Below, in pieces: positions 1 to 11,800 of a DNA stretch of 64,000 nt. Where the stretch lies: positions 38,328,451-38,392,450 of the forward strand of contig CM072523.1 in NCBI GenBank assembly GCA_036898135.1. The letters run 5' to 3'. Every line of letters begins with the position of its first letter. Positions within the stretch are counted from its first letter, which is position 1. This stretch comes from Oncomelania hupensis (lineage: Eukaryota; Mollusca; Gastropoda; Littorinimorpha; Pomatiopsidae). Under the pieces are notes generated by a model. It ran no database searches and had not been told where the DNA came from. It saw nothing but the letters and a program-made list of their open reading frames with translations. Made by a program: the position numbers and the translations under genes.

Positions 1-2060
1 TTCAGGCCTGGCCTACCCAAAGACCGGTTACAAGAAAAACAAACATTTTCAATTTAAAACCAGTCAGAAGAATCCATACACACATACTGGAAACACATCA
101 CCCTTCCCCTCTCCTCCTCCCCCCTCCACCCCCCCCCCCCCCCAAAAAAAAAAAAAAGTTACCTGTTTTTAACTAGTCAAAATTATTATTAATTATTACA
201 ACAATTGAAAAACAAATCGATGAGCCTGCTATCTGATCAGAAACTGTAACATAAAATACTCTTTGAAAAAACAAACAGATTTTCAACTGCCTTTTTTTAA
301 ATGTTGGAAGTGTAGCATACTGTATAACATATAAGGAATTCCATGACTGAGGATCAGAGCAGAAGAAGCTTCTTGCTCCGTTAATGCGCTGAACTTTGAC
401 TATACTACAACAGCCAGCTTATGTTTCATTTGACTTACTGTTATTGCATTAACATTATGTACACTATTATAACAGGTGTTTGTAAAAGTCTGAAAATAAT
501 TTACTGATGATCAAACTCAGGTCCAATTGACAACACTAAAAAGTGTACACTAAATCTGAAGATGTTAAAAGTTACTAAAATGTTAAAAACGTTATGCAAC
601 TTAAAAAAATTATGGAATAACTTTAGGACGACATGTACGTTCTTCTTTACCAGTTTGAGATGGGGCAGTGGAAACAGACCGATGCGCTGCTTTTTTGCGG
701 GCTAACGGTGATGTTTCCAGCTAGGCTGCTACTTTATCCTCGGAACTCGCTGTTTAAACATAAGAAAATAAACAACCAGATATACGTCTATAATGACTTC
801 AACGATTTAAAAATATATTGAGAGAAATTAGATACAACAGCCAGTCAACAAATCTCAAATTTGAGCATTCAATGCCCAGCCAGATTAGACATTTAGATCT
901 AAAAAAAAAAGTAATATTTCTTTTCTGATTTAACCCTCACAATGCCAAGGTCGACAATTGTTGACAGCCTGTAGTGTATTTTCCATGCAAAACTTTATGT
1001 TGATACAGCAGACAAGAGGATCGACATGTACAGACAGGATGTCGACACTGCTTTAGACAATGCGTTATACGATTATGGAATTCTAATTGGGGCAATATTT
1101 ACCATAGTAACATTACAATATTAATATTTAATACGCATTTCCCAAAAATTAATGGCAAATTGTAACAAGTCAATTTTTACTATAACTTCATATTTTACAA
1201 AACTGAAGTGCAACTACAACGCAAGAATGGCTACATAGTATATAATGCATTCCTGCACGTTCACGTTCACGTTTGTTAGATTAACGTCCCCGGACACATT
1301 AGCGCATAGGGGACTTGGTTGAAGAATGGCCGTTGTTATAAGAAGTCAATAAGCAGTAGAATGGCACGTGTAAAAGGAGCGGTGCTACAACTGTAAGATA
1401 CACAACGCCACCACACACCACACGCAACATGGGGATCACCAATCTCGCCTCTGCCTGCACCTTCTTTCACACTCTCATTCACTGCAAATATAACAAACCA
1501 TACTTACAACGCTTCTGTACTCCAAACATACCTGTCTAACCTAACTACTGTCTTTGTCCACCGTCAGTGTCCACAGTCCAGTCACTGTCTTCGTGCTCTC
1601 TGGGGAGAAGGTAAACCAACAGACACACACAAACGTCACACAGCACGTCACATCACAGACAAGACGTCATTTCCTAAACACAGCGCGTGCTCTCTTTCTG
1701 ATTCACCCTTACATTCTTCCCCCTTTCGACGAAAAGGCACCCCTTCTCGCCGAAATGAGGCTCAATTGCAACAAAGAACTCGCATACCCTAAACACTGAA
1801 CAGTATAAACACTGAACAGCATAAAAATTAAACTCTATAACGTAACTATCAAATATTCTGCCCCCTATCTCCATTCCTATCCCCTTCCCCTTAACTCCAC
1901 ATCTTGAATCCGCACCCCAAACCCCACATGAATATCCTTTATTCTGGAAAAGAAAACCGAACAAACAAAACATATAAACCATCTCCATTCAATATATCAA
2001 GTAACATACATGCTGACTCTCCCTTCCCTCCTGAGTTACAATGACCACATTACCAAATAT
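1..2060. other. No gene seen; AT-rich non-coding DNA
   Basis: I see no convincing coding exon here. There is a C-run/A-run low-complexity tract near 121-158 and otherwise AT-rich sequence. The short open frames at 633-821 and 1554-1799 have no recognisable composition or splice context. The stretch about 1630-1707 contains a block (CACATCACAGACAAGACGTC and following) that recurs at about 2985-3055. Confidence 0.6.
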
Positions 2061-2068
2061 GATTACTA

Positions 2069-2480
2069 AAAATGTATTCCCCCTATCAATCATAACGCCC
2101 GAGAAACTCACCACCCAACAACTTGAGTCTCAGTCTATTGTAACACGATGCGCTGAACTAAAAATGTACTCCCCCAATCAATCATAACGCCCGAGAAACT
2201 CATCACCCAACAACTTGAGTCTCAGTCTATTGTAACTCGATGCGCTGAATTAAAAATGTACTCCCCAAATCAATCATAACGCCCGAGAAACTCACCACCC
2301 AACAACTTGAGTCTCAGTCTATTGTAACTCGATGCGCTGAACTAAAAATATACTCCCCCAATCAATCATAACGCCCGAGAAACTCACCACCCAACAACTT
2401 GAGTCTCAGTCTATTGTAACTCGATGCGCTGAACTAAAAATGTACTCCCCCAAGCAATCATAACGCCCGAGAAACTCATA
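2069..2480. repeat. Minisatellite, about 91-bp unit, 4-5 copies
   Basis: Direct tandem repeat. Each unit contains AATCATAACGCCCGAGAAAC, then CAACTTGAGTCTCAGTC, then GATGCGCTGAA. Units differ by only a few bases, so the array is young. No coding potential is evident. Confidence 0.9.
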
Positions 2481-2950
2481 TTCAACAGTCATAGTCGGGG
2501 ACCTTTCTATTACATATGTAATTAAGAATCACTGTACTCAATGTATATGGTCAAGAACATATACACACACCATCTCGGCTAAAAAAATAAAATACTTGAT
2601 ATATATTCAAACACCACACAAAACAACTTGTACTGACAGAAAATATACCTACAATAAAACCGCATCCCCGAGGCTGAAAACCAACTAAAGTCTAAACGTC
2701 CTACTTACATTTTGATATACATTATACACAACTTTCAGAAGGAGGAAATGCATTGATTGAGTCTGAAGGTAGCGATGACGGTGATATGGAGCGCACAAAG
2801 CGGCCACAGAGATGAGACAAGGGCGCCAGGAGGGTCGTAAAAGTCAGAAGTGAAGAGAGCAGACTATGGAGCAGAGCTTTACGTACTATTAAAGTTATTT
2901 CAAAACAAATTAAACGTTGATAAGTATTTACAAAAGACATATCCACTCAC

Positions 2951-2968
2951 CGATTTGAGCTCCGCCAT
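2951..2968 (-). CDS. Possible first coding exon (MAELKS) of an unknown gene
   Basis: On the minus strand CAAAATGGCGGAGCTC gives a good start context. Six codons (MAELKS) are followed by a consensus donor, GTGAGT. The upstream sequence (2980-3055) holds two ACGTCA half-CRE motifs, which suits a promoter. No following exon was found at lower coordinates. The gene, if real, would run out of the window to the left. This is a weak call based only on start context plus donor. Confidence 0.25.
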
Positions 2969-2979
2969 TTTGAGAAAGT

Positions 2980-3055
2980 GTCTTCGTGCAACGTCACACA
3001 TCACAGACAAGACGTCACTTCACAGCGCGTGCTCTCATTCTGATTCAGTCTTAGC
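2980..3055. repeat. Second copy of a 75-bp block with ACGTCA motifs
   Basis: This block closely matches about 1630-1707: both contain CACAGACAAGACGTCA, then CAGCGCGTGCTCTC, then TCTGATTCA. The two copies lie 1.3 kb apart in direct orientation, with the 91-bp minisatellite between them. This could be a duplicated promoter segment or the ends of a mobile element. Confidence 0.6.
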
Positions 3056-3298
3056 CTCAAAACTTAATATGGATCCTCAGAAGCACGACAGAGTGTAGCA
3101 AGGGAACTAACTGCATTCATAGTACAGGTTTTTGTCAACATGTCAAAAAAACACGATTTATGTCCCATGTAATCCAAAACAGCAAAAAAAGTGTACCCGT
3201 TTTCTGACAACATTTCAATGTTGACACTTTCCTATCCATGTTGACACAAGTAAGGTCGCGTAACATGCATGTGTTGCCAGAAACCAGGTAGTATGAGA

Positions 3299-3371
<73 letters not shown>
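3299..3371. repeat. (AT)n microsatellite
   Basis: About 36 uninterrupted AT dinucleotides. Open frames crossing it (alternating I/Y) are artefacts. Confidence 0.98.
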
Positions 3372-3383
<12 letters not shown>

Positions 3384-3799
3384 TATCTGCCAATCTGTGG
3401 ACATCCAAAAGAGGGATCTTGACGCGAAGGATAAATCTGTGGAGCGAAGGATAAATCTGTGGAGCGAAGTGCAGACGACAAGTGCTAGGGGAGGGGGGGG
3501 GGGTTTGATTGCATACCCTCCTCCTCCGGAGATTTTTAACAATCTAAATAGGCCAAATGGAGCACTCTTGTGCAATCTGAGCTATAAACTGACAAAACAA
3601 AAAAAGGTTGACAAGAAGGAGAAATGTAAAAAAAATGGAGGAAAATATATTTTTAAAAAAAGAAAAAAAAAAGTAAACATTGAAAACAGAGATTGTTTTT
3701 GGCCTTATCTTGTGAAAATGTATGAGACAAGGGATGCTAGCTGCAGAAGATCCGCGAAGAAGTTAAAAAGTTACAATTCAAGACAGCTTCAGGCGATTT

Positions 3800-4460
3800 G
3801 ACGTTGCCGATTTCGTAGTCATCAAGAACTCCCAAGAGAAGTTCTGTGAATAGCAAGGCCTTCTCATGTTGGACTTGACAGCCATCACTGTTCATAGATC
3901 CTCAGAGTCCGTTTTGTTCTTCCGGACTTGGCTAATATCACTGTCTCACAGGCAGCATTGCTATGTGGAAGTGTCAAGATACCCAAACTGGTGAAAGCTA
4001 ATCTGTAGTACTCAAGAGCTCAGAATTTCTTGATGTTGTCGATGAACACCCACTTATCTTCTCGGTTCAAGTTGGAAAATGAAGGTCCAAACTTGGCGAA
4101 CTGGAAAGCTTGCCAGTGGTATTGAAGTTTGTCCATTGCCTCAGCATCCATCTTGTTGTCCTCTTTCAACGTGAGACTGGGAAGCAGTGGAAGCGTAGCC
4201 AAAGTTTGATACCTGGGCATTGATGACTGCATTGTCATGGAAAGCAAATTTTGCATCCATGGAGTCACAGTTTGCTGTGAAGTAATTCCTCACACAGTCA
4301 TAAAACTTGTGTGACTGAGAGGGCTCCAAAATTTCCCGCAAGGAGGTTGTGGCACTGCCGATGAGATCAGCGTTGTCGGAAAATTAATCATTGAACTTTT
4401 GTTTCTGTTTGGGTTTCTTGGAAGAAGTTTTGCTGCTTTTGCTCACCATCTTGTTGTCGC
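3800..4460 (-). pseudogene. Decayed hAT-type transposase remnant
   Basis: Read on the minus strand, a start near 4448 gives MVSKSSKTSSKKPKQKQKF. A stop and several frameshifts follow. One later frame holds DKLQYHWQAFQFAKFGPSF (about 4139-4083). Another holds LTLPHSNAACETV followed, one frame over, by VRKNKTDSEDL (about 3965-3890). The order LPHSNA..E..(F/I)...V.KNKTD is the signature of the hAT C-terminal dimerisation region. The frame is broken at least three times, so this cannot make a transposase. It lies just beyond the last recognised LAMP-like exon. The family call rests on the C-terminal motif only. Confidence 0.6.
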
Positions 4461-4727
4461 TTTGATAGAAATAAACCAAAAGCATTTCTTGTTAAAAACT
4501 GGATCATGCACCTCGGGTAACAGAAAAGGACAAATCAGAACCAAACATTGATAAAAAAAAAAATTTGGAGGGAGGAAGGCGAGAGTCGTTATTCAAATAT
4601 ATATAAAATTGTTTAAAAAAAAATGTTTACTAAAAAGAAAGAAGAAAAAATATTATTTTAACAAACTATTTTAAAAAACTAAGTTATCACGATGCAGATA
4701 ATGATTAATCTTTTTATTTAAATTTAC

Positions 4728-4919
4728 CAGGACTGAAAGTGTTGTTTTCCAAATTGAAAGCTTGCACCTGGAGATTGGTCATGGTCTGTGTTATTGAGTA
4801 GGTGATGTTATCCGAGGTGTTCCATCTCGCATATTCAAAGTTCAGCTGTGCTGTACACTCAAAAGACCGGTCACGCGCTGACAGAGTCAAACTTCCATCA
4901 GCACTCAAACTGATCGTCT
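4728..4919 (-). CDS. LAMP-like gene exon 5 (last one found)
   Basis: The acceptor is TTTCTTCTGCAG and the donor is GTAAAT at 4727-4722. The 192-bp exon encodes SLSADGSLTLSARDRSFEC and ends LQVQAFNLENNTFSPG. A valid donor shows the gene continues. The downstream sequence holds the hAT remnant instead of a recognisable terminal exon. Confidence 0.8.
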
Positions 4920-5757
4920 CTGCAGAAGAAAAACATTTTACACTTATAAGGTACTGCAAAACAGACTAACAATGAACTATAAAGCTGCATTACAGCAAAC
5001 ATTGTAATCAGCAATGCAATTGGGTGGTGAAACTAAATTCATTTTTCCTTAGACCTAAAATATCTTCAAAGCAAGAACAAGTTATACCAGGAGCGAATTA
5101 CGTCTCTCAATTACAATATTCACGAGTATGAATATATACTTCACACTTACCGTTGGAAAAGCTTTTATTGAAGACGTCAGCAGGCACAAATTGGACCATC
5201 TGATTGAGCTGCACAATCCCATCATCCGCAACAGAAAAGACAAGAATCCAGGCTATGCTTGATTCGTTGTAATTCACTCGCATAGAATCTGTCGTAATAC
5301 TGGCATTAGCACATGTTCCTGTGATACTTTCTGGCAGTGTTCCCAAATCAAAGACAGCCTTCTCAAACTGCAAAGAAACAAGATGGAAAGCCATTTGAAT
5401 TATTTCCAGACAACCGGTAGAAATATATTTACAAATTGTGTTGAGTTGTGGTCTGTTTTGTTCATAAACACATGCATAAAATCCATCCATGCCCAATGAA
5501 TTCCCAAATAATAATAACTTTATAATTGTAAATAAATTTAAAAACAAAAACACAAATTAAAAAAAAATGTGGACAATGATAACCTAGTTTGGACTGACTT
5601 GCAGATTTTTGTGTGTGGTGAATACATAAACTTACATCTGCTGTATGCATGCATGTAAAAAAATCTGCCTCAGCCATAAGTTAGCCCTTAACCACATATA
5701 GTTGCAAGTCCAAAGCCTTTACCACTAGATCACTGAACCATCTATGAAGAAGATTGG

Positions 5758-5851
<94 letters not shown>

Positions 5852-8800
5852 TAGATAGATGTAACGTAATGAAATCGTGAAATTGCAGAATTTGTACAAT
5901 GGGCAGCAGAGTTGCAGATTTAATAAAATTGGCAATCGCTTGCAAAGAACGCAAATTCGGCAGGCAGTTGTCGAAATAGTGAGGTATTTTCAAATGACAA
6001 ATTCGTGAAATAGGCCACTGATTGCAGGAAATCTGTGTTTTAATGAACCGACCTTAATGAATCCAGCAACAACGAACAATGTTATTAAAGCATTGACATC
6101 ATAATAACTATGTGATGGATGTATCTGTATCTGTCACACACACACAGAGTTTATAAATGTATTCGATACACTTGTAAAGACACAAACATCACTTAATTAT
6201 TATATCAGACCTTGTATCAATGTTTTTATAACGTTCCTTGTTCCAACTATGAATCAAATTGGCTGCCTATTTTACGAATTTGTCAATTTTGAATAGCCTT
6301 TTCACTATTTCGGTAACAGCCTGCTGAATTTGCATAATCGGCATGCGATTGCCAGTTTCATGAAATCGGCAACTCAGCTGCCATTTCACAAATTCGGCAA
6401 TTATATATGAGTCATTCTTTGCTATTGGAGACTATGGGGGGTTGGTCACATTAAATCGTTTCACAGCCTAACCTATGTCTTAAATTATTATATACTTGCA
6501 TTCAGTGCTTCAGATTGTTTTCAGACATCATGGGCCCAATGACCCATGGCCATGCAAAATGATGGGTCAATTTTGAAAAAGATGGGTCATTGACAATCGA
6601 AGGTATTCGTATCGTATGTTCACCTAGTCCTTCTTGATTTTTATGACGCGCCAGGCTGGCGCATTCACGTTGACTGTTACGCGCCAATCTCATAAAATAT
6701 GCGCCAATGGCGCGGGCGCACCAACAATCTGAAGCACTGCTTGCATTGACTCAATAAAGAATTTGTATAAAAATCATAAACTATCGGAATCATTTGTTAA
6801 TTTTAACAAATACTGACATTATACTAGAATAATTGCGGAAAACAAGTCTCAAAATGGCGAAAAAAATGGGAACGCTGGTACTATGTAAATTTATGCATTC
6901 AGATATATTTGTTGCTTAAAGATCTTATCTTAATAAAACTAATGGTTTAATTTATTCTAATAAAGTCAAATTACACAGGAAACATGGTTTGAAAGCATGT
7001 TGTGTTGTCTGAACGTAATTAATCGTGCACAAAATGTGCGTATCTTGCGTTTCGTCTGTTGTCACACTTCTACTACCGAAACTTGCTTTTCGTAATTTTC
7101 TCGATTTCAGTTTCTTGTTATTGTTTGTATGTTCTGATCAATTACAATCGATTAAATGGTGATATAGTTGAGTGCAATATCAGAGCTTCTGCAAAGCATG
7201 ATTAGCAATCAGTTGACCTGCGACCTTGACCTTTGAGACAGCAAATACAATGGCATGAGAAGGTGGAAACTAGCCTGGCAATATTCCTATGAAGTTTGGT
7301 AAAATTCTGTTTTGTTGATCTCGAGATACGGCGTGCAACAGATACCAGACGGACTGACTATCAGACTGACTGTTGGTTCATTCTGCTTTCTGACTATTTT
7401 AAGAGTATTTCCAGATTTCTGGCAATACAAAAAGTAATCAATTTTAAGAATTCGTACAGTTGTCAAAGTGTACTGACACGCTACAATTTACACCCATTAA
7501 CATTCCATAAAACTGAAATCATATGTGATTTATTCAAAATTATTCTTGATGTATATATTACCTAGATTATTTGAATACACTACAAGTCTGCTCATGTCAC
7601 CAACACGATTTCTCCCACAATTACGCAGGAAAAGTTCAACAGACTCAAACTCACCGGCGTTGTCTCGCCTTCTCTGAAAGCTTCAAAGGTGAGGAAGGAG
7701 TTCACGTTCAATCTGATGCATTCCTCATATTTGAACTCCGCACAATGAGCTGGAATGACACAGATGAACATTTACATTTTTACATAAATACTGATAAATA
7801 TAACAACTCTGATAAAAAATAAATAATAAAAAATAAATATTAAGACATGATACACCCGTCATTGCTTGTGACGCTGTTAATGGGTATGTGGGGTGGGTTT
7901 GTGCAAACCTGTACCTTTTTTCTTGGGTGGGTGAGGAGGAAGAAGGATTAAGTCAGAAGTAGTTTTTTATGAACACCAACAATTCACAAATCTACTTTTA
8001 ACTCCACATACCTTTAGCCTGTCCACAACTAGGACATGAATAGGTGCATGCCCTTATTTGGGTGGTGCAGGAGTGTAATGGTTCGGGCACACACCAAAAA
8101 TGTTTCATCAAATGCCACCAAGCATAGTTATCGACTTGAATGAAAATGGTTAGTTCTTGTATGCAATTGCTGAACAACACACAGAATTAAGCTCACAACA
8201 CAGTCCACACAGCTGCGAATGGGTATCTGGCTCTGGAAAGGTAATGCAGTGTGCATGCAGGAGAGGAAGAAAAAGACACCACACTTTTAAGCTAGCCCAC
8301 AAGAAAAATTGAGGTTCCACACTCCTCAAAAACCAAAAGGTTATGGGAACATCTTTACCTTTACCCACTTTGTTATTAAAAGACAGATTAGAAAAAAAAT
8401 CAGCAAGGCTGGGGTGGGAGAAAAAGGAAAACCCTAACATTCAAGACTTTGTGTGCAGTAATAAACTAATATAATCCTGCATAGTCACAAAAACACAGAC
8501 CTTAATTTCTTGGATCATCAATGAACAGGTCCACACAAAATGACAAAGCTCAACATCCCCACTCACAAATAAGTGATGGAGATCCATTGTTTAAACACTA
8601 TTTCTTGGATCAATGAACAGACCTATATTCTATAAGGCTTATCCATCCAAGAGTACATAACCGAGTCAAATGCATGTGAACAATACAGGTAATAACAAAA
8701 TTCATTCAATTTAATCAACAATGGCTGGAGGAAATCAAAACCAAAGTAAATTGGGAGAATTTAAGACTTGACCTTTAAAGTACCTTTGTTAGTAAAAGAC

Positions 8801-11800
8801 CATGCTCGGAAATACGAGCGAGTGTTGTGGCCAAGTGGGCTAAGGCGGGACTAACTTGCCTTGTGTCATTAGGCCAGAAACCAATGGCACCTGACAGGTG
8901 TGGGATTGATCCAGCATGTGGGATCAAGTCAGCATCTGGGCATTATGTTTCTCCAAATATTATTTACTTTCCACTCGGGCAACGTCTCGGGGGTTTTCTC
9001 CGGATACTCCGGTTTGCTCCCCCAGCAAAATTCAATTAACATTAGATAGGTTGGGTTTGGGTGCTCCAAAGTCTGTGACTACGCCTTCCACATGGGAGTC
9101 GGCCCAGAATTTCCCGATGAAAATGGACAATAAAGCGTTACTCAAAAAAACTACATTGGCCAGCTTGCCCACATGTTGCGCCAGAGTTGTCTAACGTTGG
9201 GGCGAACTTTTTTTTGCAAATGAACAGTTTATCGCCTACCATTTCTGAACTCTGTCCTCAATCAAACCTTCCGGATCAACCGAAAGGTTTGATTTCAGTT
9301 GCACTCCTAGCTAACTCCAATAGTTCGGCCTTGCACTCCAAGGTAACCATCACCCCCCTTTCCCGAAGAAAATCTTGAAGCTCTGGGTAGCTTTCATAAT
9401 GTTCTGAGACGAGGTGTCCGCCTGGATAACTAGGTAACTAAAAACAAAACAAAAAGTGTCCTCCCATTTCCGAATAAGGCCTATTCAAGTGTAGCATTTG
9501 TAGGCAGATTACGTCCGTATGACTGAAATCTAACATTACCTCTATCATTTTATGAAACCAACTAGCTGTAAACAATGTACCACACTCACAAGCTTGATGG
9601 GTTTCAACTAGCTCATAGGAGAGGTAATTCACTATTCAATTAAATAAAACTGCTCAGAAAACCGGTTAAAAAAAAAAACCAATCCAATAAATGAAAGACG
9701 TCCACTTCCTTGTTGCACGGATATTGTTATTTGTCTTCATTTTATTTCCTTTTTACAATCTTCCTCATTCTAACTCACAGCTTTCAAGTTTTCTAGCCAT
9801 GTCCATGTGACACTGAACTGATGTCTCCGACAGACACATTGACAGCAATATTAAATGATCTATGACATGTATTTTTTTTTATCATCGACATTTTCACTTG
9901 CTTAACAATATTGATTTTCAAATTTTATTCCTCTCAAGGTTACGTCGACTGCAAAGGCATATATATGTCAATCTGTGAATTCTATTTTAAAGTGAAAATA
10001 CACAGTATGTAATACCTTTTAAAGTCATATCAATTTCAAAGATCTTGTTTATGCCAAGTTGCAAAATTCTAACCTGCTTTAATTTCATGACGGATCATAC
10101 CAATAGGAACAAATGGGTGGGTGGGAGAGTTCGAACTCCCTGATACAACAACTATTTAAAGGGCATGAGTTGGGGAAACATACAGGAATGCTTCAAGTAG
10201 CTTCATATATAACCAAACCAAGAGACAAAAGGAATGCATAAAAGGAGAAGATCATCTAAACTGTTTGTTACATTAGCTTTGTGGATAGAGGATGTGTGTA
10301 TGTATGGGCAAGATGCTCCATTTATCAATCATTGACAGTTGACATTTAATCATTCACTGTTGTCATGATGTAAAGCAATACTTCAAACAGTGGTGCAATA
10401 CACACCAAATCCCTGTGTAACGATGTAATTATTTTCATGCATTTTGGGACATCTTCCTATTGATGGGTATTAGTGGACATTATTATTAGACACAGGACGT
10501 TTATTATTGGTATTGCTCCTCAACCAAATTGGGAAACAAAAATCATTCCCAGCTTTATTACCATGCAGTTAATGGTTGAGAAAAGACTTGACAGTTGAAC
10601 AGAATATAGATTACACTACAAACAATGATAGTATAATAGTATAAACACCCTTAGTGTTCTTAATGTCAAGTGATCTCAATACAGATTAAGTGGAGATAAC
10701 AGACTAAGCTGTGGACAAGTGCACTGCTAATTCAGAGTGTGATGGTGAATAATTGTCATGATAACCAGTCACACATGCCAACGACATCCTATTTCGGTCA
10801 CATGCCAATGACATCCTATTTCGGTCAACAGAATGTTCACTAAGCAGCAGATTACTCGGTATATTTGTAGAACAAAGTCAATCAAAAAGTTGGACTGCTC
10901 AAATTGTTTTAATCACTACACAGGCAACTTCAAATTCACTTTATTTTATTTGTGTTTAAGCATTTAATAAAATATAGTGACTCATCTCACATAGGTTTGC
11001 AAAAACATTTTTTCATGGTAAATACATACATTGCTAATGCGAGACAAGTGAAATTTTGTGAAAAATTGAAATTGTCAATTTTTGACAAACATTTGTTGAT
11101 CCTGTGATCTTGACCTTGAAGTGAAGCCATTCATTCACTGACCATTTAGTTAGGTTGTGATAGTTGAAATAGGTTTTGAGATATTAAGTTGGTTGCTTTA
11201 TTAATGTCTTCGTCAATATTAATACAACTGCAACTTGCAAACTTTGCACAGGCGAAGGGACAACTTTTTTTTATTTTTTTATTTAAAAAAAGTTATTTTT
11301 AGACTATTTAGTGCTTGTTTCACAGAGTTTTAAAAATCTTGATTTTTTTGGGGGGGGTGGTGGTGAATGCATAGACTTTATTGGTATGCATGTGAGACAA
11401 AAGTGAAATTTTGTGAAAATTTGTCATTTTTTGACTAACCTGTGTTTTGACTAACCTGTGTTTTGTTGAACCTGTGACCTTGAAGAAGTTCATCATTCAC
11501 TAATCATTTCTGAAGTCTCATGGGTATACATCATCCTACCAAGTTTGGTTGCAATAGATAAAATAGGTTCTGAGAAATTATACCACTTGCAAGTTTTGCA
11601 CAGATGGAATGTAGACGGCGGACACCAAATAGCGGACAGACAAACGGACAACTTTTTTTCCCCAAAACGTTAGTTTTGCACTATTTATGACTTAAGAAGT
11701 GTATACAGTAAAGCTGGTTCTATCCTAGGAGCATGGACCAAACCATCCTGTTTAAAGTGAAGTAAGGTGTAACAGTTGGAAAAAAATAACCTCAGTCTGC

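Noticed and set aside
2060..2480. CRISPR-like array
   Set aside because: The 91-bp units are contiguous with no unique spacers; it is a minisatellite in an animal genome.
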